Positions 1-8,211 are shown, numbered from the stretch's first letter. The stretch: 64,000 nucleotides of DNA from Lentzea atacamensis (GCF_003269295.1 NZ_QLTT01000010.1:57958-121957); one strand, 5' to 3'. Notes: generated from the sequence alone by a model not told the origin. Numbers and translations: made by a program.

Positions 1-155
1 CTTCGCGTCCCTGATCAACGACGTGGAGGACCGCCTGTTCGCCGTCCTGCCCGACGACACCTGGTTCTACCCGGGCCACGGCGACGACTCGACGCTGGGC
101 AAGGAACGCCCGTCGCTCGCGGAGTGGCGCGCCCGCGGCTGGTGAGCTCGGCCGA
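1..155. repeat. Direct repeat copy 1 (3' end of MBL hydrolase)
   Basis: Bases 2-155 recur at 982-1137. The two copies look identical except for two extra bases (GC) at 1081-1082. Copy 2 reaches further upstream in coding content (from about 934), so the true repeat probably extends past the left edge of the window. The vapBC-like pair lies exactly between the copies. Confidence 0.9.
2..145 (+). CDS. MBL-fold metallo-hydrolase, C-terminal fragment (cut by window edge)
   Basis: The first 47 codons read the end of a metallo-beta-lactamase-fold hydrolase (glyoxalase II-like), including the motif WFYPGHGDDSTLG, whose PGHG histidine is a metal ligand in this family, and the usual ending EWRARGW before TGA. 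The N-terminal part lies outside the window. The same segment is repeated at 982-1137 with a frame-breaking insertion, so this is presumably the functional copy. The family normally hydrolyses thioesters or related small molecules with two zinc ions; the substrate here is unknown. Confidence 0.8.
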   Translation, partial: FASLINDVEDRLFAVLPDDTWFYPGHGDDSTLGKERPSLAEWRARGW

Positions 156-189
156 CCGAGGGGGCCGGTCACCGCGGGCTTCCTCGGTC
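154..189. terminator. Weak hairpin between convergent genes
   Basis: GACCGAG (154-160) and CTCGGTC (183-189) can pair across a 22-nt GC-rich loop between the stop codons of the MBL gene and vapC. There is no T-run. It may act as a bidirectional terminator, but the stem is short. Confidence 0.3.
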
Positions 190-193
190 ACAA

Positions 194-598
194 TCAGACT
201 TCGATGATCGTGACCATGCCGTCGAGCCCTTTGAAGTCATCGGCGTTACGCGTGTAGAGCGGTATTCCTCGCGATGACGCGACGGCGGCGATCATCAGGT
301 CCATCCGCCGGGGTTTCGGATTTCGATTCGCCGCCATCGTCAGCGCCACCAGCGTGCCGTACCGGGCGGCCGCTTGAGCATCGAATGGCAGTGGTTCGAA
401 GTCGACGATCGCTGCACCGAGTTTCTCGGTGCGAGCAGCCCTGGATGCGGTGTCCTTGGCCATCGCCACACTTTGATGCAACTCAGCCATCGTGATCGCT
501 GTGAGCTCCGGCACCTCCGGCAGCGCCGCCGGATCCAACAGGCCGAGGTCGATGTACGCACACGTGTCGAGCACTCCAGACTCGGGGCGCTCAGTCAC
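194..598 (-). CDS. PIN-domain toxin, VapC-like
   Basis: This 134-residue protein is a PIN-domain ribonuclease, the toxin of a type II toxin-antitoxin pair that typically cleaves tRNA or rRNA with Mg2+. The acidic active-site residues are present: D11 (VLDTCAYID), E39 (TMAELHQ), D100 (RRMDLMIAA) and D120/D121 (TRNADDF). The GTG start at 598 overlaps the TGA of the antitoxin gene (593-591) by 8 nt, which implies translational coupling. A longer in-frame ATG at 715 would bury the start inside the antitoxin gene and add residues not seen in PIN proteins, so it is rejected. Confidence 0.88.
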   Translation of the reverse strand: MTERPESGVLDTCAYIDLGLLDPAALPEVPELTAITMAELHQSVAMAKDTASRAARTEKLGAAIVDFEPLPFDAQAAARYGTLVALTMAANRNPKPRRMDLMIAAVASSRGIPLYTRNADDFKGLDGMVTIIEV

Positions 599-869
599 GA
601 CTGCGCTCCCACGGGTCGAAGTCACCCACGCGGTCTTCATCGCCGAAGAACTCATCGGCTTCCCGACGCATGCGAGCATGGTCGACCCGAGGCAGAGTCC
701 TGTGGCGTTCGACAAGCTCTTCGGCCGTCAGCCGACGACGACGAGGCAAGGGCCGAAGTTCGGCAATCTCAACACCATTGCGCGTCACGTGGTATGTCTC
801 GCCCGCCTCCACCGCGTCCATGACGGCGGCGGAGTGGTTGCGGAACTCCCGCTGACTGATGACCTTCAC
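591..869 (-). CDS. Phd/YefM-family antitoxin, VapB-like
   Basis: This 92-residue protein begins with the Phd/YefM fold ([19 protein letters not shown]... [10 protein letters not shown]), a dimeric DNA-binding domain that represses its own operon. The charged C-terminal 45 residues would wrap the toxin. It is the first gene of the operon with the overlapping PIN toxin gene. The start is GTG at 869; the hexamer TACACT (881-876 on the minus strand) lies 6 nt upstream and there is no Shine-Dalgarno sequence, so the transcript is probably leaderless. Confidence 0.87.
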   Translation of the reverse strand: MKVISQREFRNHSAAVMDAVEAGETYHVTRNGVEIAELRPLPRRRRLTAEELVERHRTLPRVDHARMRREADEFFGDEDRVGDFDPWERSRD

Positions 870-933
870 ATCCCAAGTGTAGCCCCGCGTAGCACACCAC
901 GCTACAGCAGCTGGACTTGTTCACCGCTGGCGT

Positions 934-1127
934 GATTCACTCTTTCCGGGGGGAGTGGGAAAGACCACGTCCCCGGACAATTTCGCGTCCCTGATCAACG
1001 ACGTGGAGGACCGCCTGTTCGCCGTCCTGCCCGACGACACCTGGTTCTACCCGGGCCACGGCGACGACTCGACGCTGGGCGCAAGGAACGCCCGTCGCTC
1101 GCGGAGTGGCGCGCCCGCGGCTGGTGA
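934..1127 (+). pseudogene. Duplicated 3' fragment of MBL-fold hydrolase
   Basis: The frame reads DSLFPGGVGKTTSPDNFASL and continues as in the first copy to PGHGDDSTLG. An inserted GC at 1081-1082 then shifts the frame, so the EWRARGW ending is found only in another frame. There is no start codon or upstream domain; just before 934 the sequence stops resembling the family. It is a non-functional remnant of about 195 bp left by the duplication that flanks the toxin-antitoxin pair. Confidence 0.8.
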
Positions 1128-1137
1128 GCTCGGCCGA
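982..1137. repeat. Direct repeat copy 2
   Basis: This segment matches bases 2-155 with a 2-base insertion after 1080. Identity ends a few bases after the TGA stop codon in both copies (155 and 1137), so the right-hand border of the duplication is sharp. Confidence 0.9.
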
Positions 1138-1188
1138 GCGGGGCCTTCTGCCGACGACGTGGGCCGCTCCTCGGTGAACGTTTCCGCG

Positions 1189-1776
1189 CTAGGCGTGAGC
1201 CTGTGCGTCCAGCAGGTCGAGGTAGCCGGTGGTCGTGCGCCACAGCGCGTCCGAGTACGGGGTGAGCTTGCCGGGACTCCAGCGTCGGTCGGTGTAGTCC
1301 TGGTTCGCCCGCCGCAACGCCCGCAAGCTCACCTCCAGCTCGTCCTCGACCCGCCGTCGGAGCTCCTCCGGCGACGGCGCGGCCTGACGCACGAGCTCGG
1401 CCGTGCCGTCACTCACCGCCACAAGGGCTTCCTCGTCGATGCCGTCCGCGGCACTCCAGATCAGCGCGGGCCGCTCGACGCGGTGGTTCCACACCGGTGC
1501 GTCCTTCGACCGCCACACCGCCTCGAACGGGTTGCGCGACAACCGCGTGGAGTTGGCCCAGTGCTCGGCCCCGACCGGCTCGCTGAGCCACGGCACCTCG
1601 TCCACCGGCAGGTCCGTCACCAGGGCGACCTCGATGACGTCGAGATCTTTCGGCACGTCGAGCAGGCCACCGAAGACCCACAGCTCGACCACCTGGAACC
1701 GGAAGAACGAGGCAGGCAGCTCACCGCACTTCTCCGCGAGCTCAGCCAGGTGGTGCACAGCGCGAGTCCATTTCAC
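1189..1776 (-). CDS. Conserved actinobacterial protein of unknown function
   Basis: This protein of about 195 residues is not assigned to a function. It begins [20 protein letters not shown], contains a central alpha/beta stretch ([29 protein letters not shown]) and ends in a helical tail with [33 protein letters not shown]. The aspartate-rich strand after VFGGLL is reminiscent of a nucleotidyltransferase-like fold, but that is speculation. The GTG at 1776 is preferred because homologue-like sequence starts there; an in-frame ATG at 1788 would overlap the divergent amidase start codon. Confidence 0.7.
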   Translation of the reverse strand: MKWTRAVHHLAELAEKCGELPASFFRFQVVELWVFGGLLDVPKDLDVIEVALVTDLPVDEVPWLSEPVGAEHWANSTRLSRNPFEAVWRSKDAPVWNHRVERPALIWSAADGIDEEALVAVSDGTAELVRQAAPSPEELRRRVEDELEVSLRALRRANQDYTDRRWSPGKLTPYSDALWRTTTGYLDLLDAQAHA

Positions 1777-1786
1777 GAGGTGGATC

Positions 1787-2734
1787 ATGCCTGACCTGGT
1801 TCGTGCGGCCTTGGCCCGGCTGGATCGCGTGGAACCGGCGCTGTGTGCATTCCACGAGGTCTTCCGCTCCTTCGCTCCGGTGGATCCCTCGTTGCCGCTG
1901 GCCGGCCTGCCCATCGCGGTGAAGCGCGGCGAGCGCCGCAGCCACCGCGAGTCGTTGATGGCTCTCGGTTGCGTCCCCATCGGCCTGACAACCACGCCCG
2001 ATGGCAGCACCCCGTGGCAGACGTGGGGCCGCAACTCTCGCGGCGTCACACGCAACCCGTGGAACCTCGACCGGACGCCGGGAGGCTCGTCCGCCGGGTC
2101 TGCCGTGGCTGTGGCTTCAGGGGTCGTGCCGCTGGCCACGGGCGTCGACGGGGCGGGCTCGATCCGCATCCCGGCGGCGTGGTGCGGGGTGTTCGGCCTG
2201 AAGACCACTTCCGCGGAAAGGGCTGCGGTCGGGGTGTTCACCCGCGACCCCGACCTGCTCGCGGCCTACCTGGGCACGTCGGAAGTCGGCTCGCCGACCG
2301 CGGTCTGGTCACCTGACCTCGGTTTCGCCTCGGTGGACGCGGAGCAGGCCGAGATCGCCTGGCGGGCGGCGGCGAAGCTGCGTCCGCGCCCCGTGGACCT
2401 GGTGCTGCCGAACCCCGCCGAGGACTGGTTCGCGAACCGCTGCGGCCCGAATCCCGCGCTGGACGAGCTGTTCGGGAGCACCGACCTGCTGCTCACCCCG
2501 GCAACGCCCGGTCCGCCGCACGGGCACGACGGGCCGGGTACGCGGATCAACACCTCACTGACGTGGGCGTTCAACCTCAGCGGGCATCCGGCGATCAGCA
2601 TCCCGGCGGGTTTCGACTCCTGCGGCCTGCCGGTCGGGCTGCAGGCCGTGGCGCGGCGCGGACGGGAAGCCGACCTGGTGGCGGCGGCGCGCTTGATCTC
2701 CGGTGCGGTCGGGGTCGCACCCTTCGCGAACTGA
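1787..2734 (+). CDS. Amidase-signature family hydrolase (short form)
   Basis: This 315-residue protein belongs to the amidase signature family, which hydrolyses C-N bonds with a Ser-cisSer-Lys triad. The lysine is in GLPIAVK near residue 45, the GGSSAGSA loop near 105 holds the cis-serine, and [10 protein letters not shown] supplies the nucleophile. At 315 residues it lacks about 100-150 residues of a usual family member, mainly the middle segment before [14 protein letters not shown]. The natural substrate cannot be read. The ATG at 1787 fits the start of the hydrophobic first helix ([14 protein letters not shown]). It is divergent from the upstream gene with almost no gap. Confidence 0.82.
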   Translation: MPDLVRAALARLDRVEPALCAFHEVFRSFAPVDPSLPLAGLPIAVKRGERRSHRESLMALGCVPIGLTTTPDGSTPWQTWGRNSRGVTRNPWNLDRTPGGSSAGSAVAVASGVVPLATGVDGAGSIRIPAAWCGVFGLKTTSAERAAVGVFTRDPDLLAAYLGTSEVGSPTAVWSPDLGFASVDAEQAEIAWRAAAKLRPRPVDLVLPNPAEDWFANRCGPNPALDELFGSTDLLLTPATPGPPHGHDGPGTRINTSLTWAFNLSGHPAISIPAGFDSCGLPVGLQAVARRGREADLVAAARLISGAVGVAPFAN

Positions 2735-2813
2735 GCCGATCGGGTGGTTTGACCCCGATCCACCTCGCGCGCCACACCACGTGCGGTCTCCTCGTCGCTC
2801 GAGGAGGCCACGG

Positions 2814-3464
2814 ATGGCGCGACGAATCGGCGGCAAGGGCGGCGGATCGGATCCCGGCGCGGGCAAGGCGGGCGCGGTGGTGGCGGCGGGCGTGCTGGCG
2901 GTGTCCGTCGCGGCGGGCAGCGGAGGTCTGTCGGCCGGAGGTGGTGCGACTGCCGTGGACGCCGTCGGGACGAACCTGACGAGAGCGAAGTCCGAGGGCG
3001 GGAAGGCCGCCCGCAAAGGGGACGCGGACGGCGCGTGGCGGCAGCTGAACATGCGCACCCTGAAACGCACCGCCAAGCCGGCGCTGGAGTGCGTGTCGCA
3101 TTCGTTCGGCCAGGTGCGGGACCACTTCGTGCGCAACCCGTGCCGGTCGCTCGACCGCACGCTGTTCGCGATCGGCGACGACCGGGGCAACGTCGCGGTC
3201 GTGTCCGTGGCCCACGTCGGCTTCCGGAACCGCCGCGACGCCGGCGAGTTCAAGAAGCTGATCGACGTGCACGGCACCGGTGACATCACCCCGCTCGGGG
3301 CCCCTCTGCTCGGCCTGGCGGACATCCGCTTCACCGGCCTGCACTACCAGTCCCGGCCGTCCGGCAGCACCGTGGTGATCGCCGAGGCCGAGACCGCGTC
3401 CGGGCAGGTCAGCGGCGAGACGCTGGACGCGGTGGCCGACATGGCCAGCTGGCTGCCGCGCTAG
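2814..3464 (+). CDS. Hypothetical protein with N-terminal Gly/Ala-rich hydrophobic segment
   Basis: This 216-residue protein starts with a basic, glycine-rich stretch (MARRIGGKGGG), then one hydrophobic segment (AGAVVAAGVLAVSVAAGSGGL, about residues 20-42) that could be a signal anchor. The remainder is a soluble alpha/beta domain containing two cysteines (LECVSHSF, NPCRSL). No known family is recognised. The start is supported by GAGGAGG at 2801-2807, seven bases before the ATG; an upstream in-frame ATG at 2703 would overlap the amidase gene. It probably follows the amidase in one transcript. Confidence 0.65.
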   Translation: MARRIGGKGGGSDPGAGKAGAVVAAGVLAVSVAAGSGGLSAGGGATAVDAVGTNLTRAKSEGGKAARKGDADGAWRQLNMRTLKRTAKPALECVSHSFGQVRDHFVRNPCRSLDRTLFAIGDDRGNVAVVSVAHVGFRNRRDAGEFKKLIDVHGTGDITPLGAPLLGLADIRFTGLHYQSRPSGSTVVIAEAETASGQVSGETLDAVADMASWLPR

Positions 3465-3513
3465 GCCTTCCGGCACCATGTAGAGAACCGACGACCGGCT
3501 GCGACACAGGGCT

Positions 3514-3897
3514 ATGAGCACCGATCCGTGCGTTGACGACTACATCGCCGGGCTGCCGGACTGGCAACAGCACATCTGCTGCGAGGTCCGCAGGCTCGTC
3601 CACGAGGCCGACCCCGGCGTCGAGGAGACGATCAAGTTCACCAACCGGCCGTACTTCGTGCTGGACGGCAACATCTGCGCGTTGCTCGGCACCAAGGACC
3701 ACGTGAACGTGTTCCTCTACGACAAGGCGATCGTGCCGGACCCGGAGAACATCATCACGAGCGGCCACGCGAACAAGACGGCGCGCATGATCTCCGTGTA
3801 CCGCGACCAGCCCATCAACGGGCCGGCTCTGGTCGAGATGTTCCGCCGCATCATCGCCAACAACCGTCGGCGGAGGAGTGTCGGACCCCGTCGGTAA
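3514..3897 (+). CDS. DUF1801 (YdhG-like) protein
   Basis: This 127-residue protein resembles the DUF1801 family: [46 protein letters not shown] followed by strands [19 protein letters not shown]. Members are small soluble alpha/beta proteins of unsettled function, some linked to iron or stress responses. The stop codon TAA (3895-3897) overlaps the putative -10 hexamer of the downstream RNase H gene. Confidence 0.8.
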   Translation: MSTDPCVDDYIAGLPDWQQHICCEVRRLVHEADPGVEETIKFTNRPYFVLDGNICALLGTKDHVNVFLYDKAIVPDPENIITSGHANKTARMISVYRDQPINGPALVEMFRRIIANNRRRRSVGPRR

Positions 3898-3908
3898 TCT
3901 CCTGGCGC

Positions 3909-4604
3909 ATGGAGGTCGAGATCTACACCGACGGTGCGTGCAGCCCCAATCCCGGTCCGGGTGGCTGGGGTGCCGTGTTGCGCTACGGCGAGCACGAGAA
4001 GGACATGTACGGCGGTGACATCGGCCCTACGACGAACAACCGCATGGAACTGATGGCGCCCATCGTGGCGTTGGAGAGCCTCACGCGACCATCCACCGTG
4101 AGGCTCTACACGGACAGCACGTACGTCCGCAACGGCATCACCTCATGGGTGCACGGGTGGAAGGCGAACGGCTGGCTCACGAAGGCACGTGAGCCGGTCA
4201 AGAACGTCGACCTGTGGCGCCGCCTGGAAGAAGCTGCCAACAGGCACGAGGTGGAGTGGCATTGGGTGAAAGGCCATGCGGGCCATCCGGAGAACGAGCG
4301 CGCGGACAGGCTGGCCGTGCGCGGAGTGGAGGAGGTGACGGGGCGGGAGATCACGCAGCCCCAGGCAAAACCGAAGAAAGCTGCCAAGCAGAAGCAACCG
4401 CGCGAGCTGAGCGGCGAACCGTGTGGCGCGGCCACGAAGAAGGGCACGCCGTGTCCGATCACCGCTGGGGCGAACGGACTGTGTCACGTGCACGACCCGG
4501 CGTTGCAGTGCGGTGCCGTCACGAAGAAGGGCACGCCCTGCACGATCGCGACCGGCGGCGGCCGGTGCGAGTACCACCAGGACGCACTGGAGCTGTTCAC
4601 GTGA
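3909..4604 (+). CDS. rnhA: Ribonuclease HI with tandem C-terminal zinc knuckles
   Basis: Residues 1-140 are a type I RNase H, which cuts the RNA strand of RNA-DNA hybrids. The catalytic set is complete: D8 (YTDGAC), E47 (NNRMELM), D69 (YTDST), H123 (GHAGHPENE) and D133 (RADRLA). After a basic linker (residues 150-168, rich in Lys and Gln) come two copies of a CCCH motif: C172, C182, C192, H195 and C201, C211, C220, H223, each with CGAxTKKGTPC. These should bind zinc and could contact nucleic acid. ATG 3909 lies 8 nt after TAATCT (3895-3900), a likely leaderless promoter. Confidence 0.88.
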   Translation: MEVEIYTDGACSPNPGPGGWGAVLRYGEHEKDMYGGDIGPTTNNRMELMAPIVALESLTRPSTVRLYTDSTYVRNGITSWVHGWKANGWLTKAREPVKNVDLWRRLEEAANRHEVEWHWVKGHAGHPENERADRLAVRGVEEVTGREITQPQAKPKKAAKQKQPRELSGEPCGAATKKGTPCPITAGANGLCHVHDPALQCGAVTKKGTPCTIATGGGRCEYHQDALELFT

Positions 4605-5391
4605 CGGCGAGAGAAGCCAGTAGCCGCAACGCTTCCTCCGACGGGCTACCAGGCGCGGCCACGTAGGTCACCAACGCCTGCCCCGCGTCCGAGGTCAGCG
4701 TCTCCACGGCCAGTTCGAGCGGCCCCAGCTGCGGGTGGTTCATGCGCTTGAACATGGGCTCTCGCGCGCGCACCGGATGCTCCGCCCACAGCGCGCGGAA
4801 CAACGGCGACGCCTCGGACATCTCCTCGACCAGCGCCAGCAGCGCCGGGTCGTCCGGGTGGATGCCGTAGTCCGCCCGCAGGTAGCCGACGTTCTCACGC
4901 GCGCAGTCCGTCCAGCCGGGGTAGAGCTCCCGCGCGGCCGGGTCGGTGAACATGTACCGCACCATGTTCGGCTGCTCGCGGAAGTCCGTCACGAGCGCCG
5001 CGGCCAGCGGGTTCCAGGCGAGCACGTCGAGCCGCCGCCCGAGGACCATCGCGGGCACGCCCTGCAGCGCGTCGAGCAACCACCGCAACGCCGGCCGCAC
5101 CTCCTCCGACGGCGCCTCCACCCGAGCGGGCCGCGCCAGCCGGTAAAGATGCGCGCGCTCAGCGCTGTCCAGCCCGAGCGCCTGGGCCAGCGCGTCCAGG
5201 ATCGAGTCGGACGCGTTGGACGCGCGTCCCTGCTCCATGCGCGTGTAGTAGTCGACGCTGATCCCGGCCAGCTGCGCCAGCTCCTCACGCCGCAGGCCCG
5301 GCACCCGCCTCCGCGAAGCCCGCTCGGGCGGGTCCAGCGCCGCACGACGAGCCCGCAGGAACTCCCCCAACTCGCTCACGGCTCCCATCAT
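4597..5391 (-). CDS. XRE-family regulator with MmyB-like ligand-binding domain
   Basis: This 264-residue protein has an N-terminal helix-turn-helix ([12 protein letters not shown]... [18 protein letters not shown], residues 8-70) and a C-terminal MmyB-type domain ([20 protein letters not shown], then [19 protein letters not shown]), thought to bind a fatty-acid-like ligand. Such regulators usually control an adjacent dehydrogenase gene. The ATG at 5391 overlaps the TGA of the upstream SDR gene (ATGA), so the two are translationally coupled. Its 3' end overlaps that of the convergent RNase H gene by 8 bp. A dyad at 6128-6148 upstream of the SDR gene is a candidate binding site. Confidence 0.88.
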   Translation of the reverse strand: MMGAVSELGEFLRARRAALDPPERASRRRVPGLRREELAQLAGISVDYYTRMEQGRASNASDSILDALAQALGLDSAERAHLYRLARPARVEAPSEEVRPALRWLLDALQGVPAMVLGRRLDVLAWNPLAAALVTDFREQPNMVRYMFTDPAARELYPGWTDCARENVGYLRADYGIHPDDPALLALVEEMSEASPLFRALWAEHPVRAREPMFKRMNHPQLGPLELAVETLTSDAGQALVTYVAAPGSPSEEALRLLASLAVT

Positions 5392-6079
5392 GCCGGGATC
5401 GCTCCGACCAGTCCGCCGTCCACGACGAAGTCCTGCCCCGTCACATATCCCGCACGCTCCGACAGCAGGAACGCCACGACGTGCGCCACGTCCTCCGGCT
5501 CCCCCAGCCGCCCCATCGCCACCTGCCGCCGGTACGGCTCGTCGTCGACGACGTTGTCGCGGAACATGTCCGTCGCGATGTACCCGGGACTCACCGTGTT
5601 GACCCGAACCCCGGGCAGCTCGGCCCCGAGCGTCCGCGCCAGGCTGTGCACCGCAGCCTTGCTGGCCGTGTAGAGCGACGCGCCGGTCAGCCCGCGATGC
5701 ACCGTCCACGACGCGTTGATCACCACCGACGCCCCCGGCTTCAACCGCGCCCGCTGCACCGTGAAGTACACGCCCTTGAAGTTCGTGGCGAGGACCAGGT
5801 CCACGTCCTCCTCGGTGACCTTCCCGAACTCCCGGAACACCCCGATCCCCGCGTTCGCGAAGACCCCGTCCACCTCCCCGGCCTGCTCCATCAACGCCTC
5901 GACGTCGGCCGCCTTCGACACGTCCGCGACACGGTCTCAACACCGAGCTCCTGACGCGCCACCGCCAACCGCTCCGGCGAACGCCCGGCCACCACGACCC
6001 GCGCACCGTCCTCGACCAGCACCCGCGCCGTCGCCAGGCCGATGCCGCTACCGCCACCCGTGATCAGAAACGTCTTCAC
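5388..6079 (-). pseudogene. SDR-family oxidoreductase, frameshifted
   Basis: The gene encodes a short-chain dehydrogenase/reductase of about 230 residues. The NAD(P)-binding TGGGSGIG motif (KTFLITGGGSGIGLA) is read in one frame from GTG 6079, whereas the NAG motif (FANAGIG), catalytic serine and YTASK, and the C-terminal [13 protein letters not shown] are in another. The shift falls around 5929-5935, where ETV should run into VADVSKAADVE; one missing base restores the frame. A short deletion may also exist near VQRARLKPGASVV. Either the gene is recently inactivated or one base was lost in assembly. It is the first gene of an operon with the XRE/MmyB regulator. Confidence 0.8.
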
Positions 6080-6127
6080 GGCTCCGAGACTCCAGCCCGC
6101 AGCGTCCTCCAACCAGACCCGCCGTTT

Positions 6128-6148
6128 CCTGGGTCTGCCAAGACCAGG
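6128..6148. promoter_or_regulatory. Candidate operator upstream of the SDR-XRE operon
   Basis: CCTGGGTCT and AAGACCAGG flank GCC to form an imperfect dyad about 50 bp upstream of the SDR start and 34 bp upstream of the divergent PPOX start. Position and symmetry suit the adjacent XRE/MmyB regulator, but binding is inferred. Confidence 0.5.
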
Positions 6149-6181
6149 CTGACCCGCGCGAACCGGCGTAGCGTCGCCGGC

Positions 6182-6595
6182 ATGCTTCCCGAATCCGCCG
6201 GGGCGGTGCTCGAGTCCAACGCGCTCGCCCACCTCGTGACGCTGGGCCAGGACGGCGCACCACAGGTCACCATCGTCTGGGTGGGCCTGGACGGCGACGA
6301 GATCGTCTCCGGTCACCTCTCCGAACACCAGAAGGTCCGCAACATCCGCAACGACAGCCGCGTGGTGCTCTCCCTGGAAACCCCGAACATCAACGACATG
6401 GGCCTGCAGGAGTACCTGGTCATCTACGGCACCGCCCGCATCACCGAGGGCGGGGCGCCGGAGCTGCTCCAACGCCTCGCGCACACCTACCTCGGCCCGG
6501 ACGTGAAGTTCCCGCCCTTCGACAACCCGCCGCCCGGCTTCATCACGCGCATCAAGGTCGACCGCGTGACCGGCGTCGGCCCCTGGGCCTCCTAG
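6182..6595 (+). CDS. PPOX-class, probably F420-dependent, oxidoreductase
   Basis: This 137-residue split-barrel protein belongs to the pyridoxamine-phosphate-oxidase-like family that in actinomycetes typically uses coenzyme F420 (Rv1155-like). Recognisable segments are LAHLVTLGQDGAPQVTIVWV, SGHLSEHQKVRNIRNDSRVVLSL and YLVIYGTARITEGG. The reaction is a hydride transfer on an unknown substrate. The hexamer TAGCGT (6169-6174) sits 7 nt before ATG 6182 without a Shine-Dalgarno sequence, suggesting a leaderless transcript. It is divergent from the SDR-XRE operon, with the candidate operator in between. Confidence 0.85.
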   Translation: MLPESAGAVLESNALAHLVTLGQDGAPQVTIVWVGLDGDEIVSGHLSEHQKVRNIRNDSRVVLSLETPNINDMGLQEYLVIYGTARITEGGAPELLQRLAHTYLGPDVKFPPFDNPPPGFITRIKVDRVTGVGPWAS

Positions 6596-6708
6596 ACCTC
6601 GTCGTGCAGGAGTGGACGGCGGTAGCTCGCCAGGCCTCGGTCCCGGTTCATCCAGCAGTTCGCGACAACCGGGGAACGCCACAGCGTCTCGTCGTCCAGC
6701 AGGCTCAC
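6592..6708 (-). CDS. Short coupled ORF, possible gene remnant
   Basis: A 38-residue ORF begins with GTG at 6708, overlapping the TGA stop of the aminotransferase gene (GTGA), and ends with TAG overlapping the convergent PPOX stop. Its peptide, starting SLLDDETLWRSPVVANCWMN, has normal actinomycete codon bias and looks like the beginning of a longer protein, with a distant resemblance to the start of some class I methyltransferases. It is probably the stump of a truncated second gene of the operon. Confidence 0.4.
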   Translation of the reverse strand: MSLLDDETLWRSPVVANCWMNRDRGLASYRRPLLHDEV

Positions 6709-7841
6709 CGGAACACCTTCGCCAGGCGAGCCATGCCCTCCGCGATCTCGTCCGGTGTGTTGGTGGTGAACGACATTCGGAACGTCGCGTGGTCCGGCGT
6801 GGTGGCGAAGAACGGCGCCCCCGGCACGAACGCGACGTCGTGCCGCAGCGCCTCCTGCAACAGCTCGGCAGTGTCCACGTCACCCGGCAACCGCAGCCAC
6901 ACGAACATGCCACCGTCCGGATCGGTCCACGTCGTGTCAACGGGAACCGTGCCCGGCAGCGCCTCGATCATCGCATCGCGGCGCGCCCCGTACTCGACGC
7001 ACAGCCTGGCGACGTGCGCGTCGAGGTCGTTGTCCTTCAGGTAAACCGCGGCGGCGGCTTGGTCCACTGTGGACGTGTGCAGATCTGCGGCCTGCTTCAC
7101 GATCACCAACGTCCGGAGCAGGTCCTCTGGCGCCCGCAGCCAGCCGAGCCGCATCCCGGGGGCGCCGATCTTCGAGAAGCTGCCCAGGTAGACGGTTCGA
7201 TCGCTGATGGATGCGAGCGGCGCGACAGCGGAACCCCGATACCGCAGCTCTCCGTAAGGATCGTCCTCGACGACCCAGAACGAGTGCTCCTCGGCCAGAG
7301 CGGCGATCTCCGCGCGACGTGCGGCGGACAACGTCCGGCCGGTCGGGTTCGCGAACGTCGGCACGAGGTACAGCATCGCCGGGCGTTCGGCTTCCACAAC
7401 GGATCGCAGTGCCGCGGGATCCAGGCCGTCGGCATCACCGGCAACGGGCACGATGCGGGCACCGGCCATCTGGAAACACTGCAGCGCGGCCAAATACGTC
7501 GGCTCCTCCACGGCCACGACGGCGCCCGGTTCCAGCAGCGCGGTGGCCACGAGGGTCAGCGCCTGCTGCGAGCCGGTGGTGATCAGGACGTCCGAAGTGG
7601 GCAGACCGCGACCCGTCAGACGTGCGGCGACCAGCGATCGCAGGGCGCGGTTTCCTTCTGTGGGAGCGTATTGCAGCACTGAGCGGTCCCGCAACGCGAC
7701 GTCGTAGGCGGCGCGCACACCGTCCAGGTCGAACAGTTCGGGGGCGGGAAGTCCACCCGCGAAGGAAATCACCTCGGGACGCGAGGTCAGCGCGAGCAGG
7801 TCGCGCACCGGAGAGCTGGCCACGGAGAGGGTGCGGTGCAT
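6705..7841 (-). CDS. PLP-dependent aminotransferase, class I (2-aminoadipate/LysN-like)
   Basis: This 378-residue fold-type I aminotransferase forms a Schiff base between PLP and K224 (GSFSKIGAPGMRLGW). Other cofactor contacts are visible: YAPTEGN (59-64), N165 in FANPTGRT and D194-Y196 in EDDPYGEL. The family includes LysN/2-aminoadipate and branched-chain or aromatic aminotransferases related to MocR C-terminal domains; the substrate is not decided by sequence. ATG 7841 is preceded at 6 nt by TAGCGT (7853-7848), so the message is probably leaderless. A 38-residue ORF is coupled to its stop. Confidence 0.88.
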   Translation of the reverse strand: MHRTLSVASSPVRDLLALTSRPEVISFAGGLPAPELFDLDGVRAAYDVALRDRSVLQYAPTEGNRALRSLVAARLTGRGLPTSDVLITTGSQQALTLVATALLEPGAVVAVEEPTYLAALQCFQMAGARIVPVAGDADGLDPAALRSVVEAERPAMLYLVPTFANPTGRTLSAARRAEIAALAEEHSFWVVEDDPYGELRYRGSAVAPLASISDRTVYLGSFSKIGAPGMRLGWLRAPEDLLRTLVIVKQAADLHTSTVDQAAAAVYLKDNDLDAHVARLCVEYGARRDAMIEALPGTVPVDTTWTDPDGGMFVWLRLPGDVDTAELLQEALRHDVAFVPGAPFFATTPDHATFRMSFTTNTPDEIAEGMARLAKVFR

Positions 7842-7918
7842 GAACGCACGCTAATCGGCGTGGTCTCCAGCCGGACTCGGATTTTCTGTCGGTGGTCGTG
7901 GCCAGCGTGGCGGGCATG

Positions 7919-8193
7919 GACATCGAGACCCGCGGCCGCCGGCGAGGTGTTCACGGCCACGCTGCCCGGCGGTCAGTACGCGGTGGAGGTGCACGAGGGC
8001 CACCCGGACGGGCTGATCGCCGTCACCGGGCGCATCCTCGCCGACGAGAGCCTGCGGTTCGACCGCGCCGGCGACGGCTGGGGTGCCCGGCTGGCGACGT
8101 TCTTCACCGACCCCGAGGTCGAGCCCGACCCGGCCAAGTGGACGACGGAGGTGGCCATCCGGCTCGCGGACCGAGTTCGTGCTTATATGCCGT
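7919..8193 (+). pseudogene. Degraded small gene of unknown family
   Basis: From 7940 to about 8180 one frame has strong coding character (GEVFTATLPGGQYAVEVHEG ... ADESLRFDRAGDGWGARLATFFTDPEVEPDPAKWTTEVAIRLADR). The only good start, ATG 7919 (MDIETR, 7 nt after a CAGCGT hexamer), is in a different frame, and no stop follows before the arsR promoter. The simplest reading is a gene of about 85 codons with a frameshift near 7935 and a lost 3' end. Function is unknown. Confidence 0.4.
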
Positions 8194-8211
8194 ATGAGCT
8201 ATATTGCTGGC

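Noticed and set aside
1-1137. Insertion sequence as the source of the direct repeats
   Set aside because: No transposase, terminal inverted repeats or short target duplication were found between the repeats.
955-1794. 279-residue plus-strand ORF starting in the MBL remnant
   Set aside because: After the 2-base insertion it reads antisense to the gene at 1189-1776 with Arg/Pro-rich shadow composition; only its first 40 codons derive from a real gene.
4597-6057. 486-residue ORF covering regulator and part of the SDR
   Set aside because: Its N-terminal half is an out-of-frame reading of the SDR gene; the regulator starts at 5391 with an ATGA overlap.
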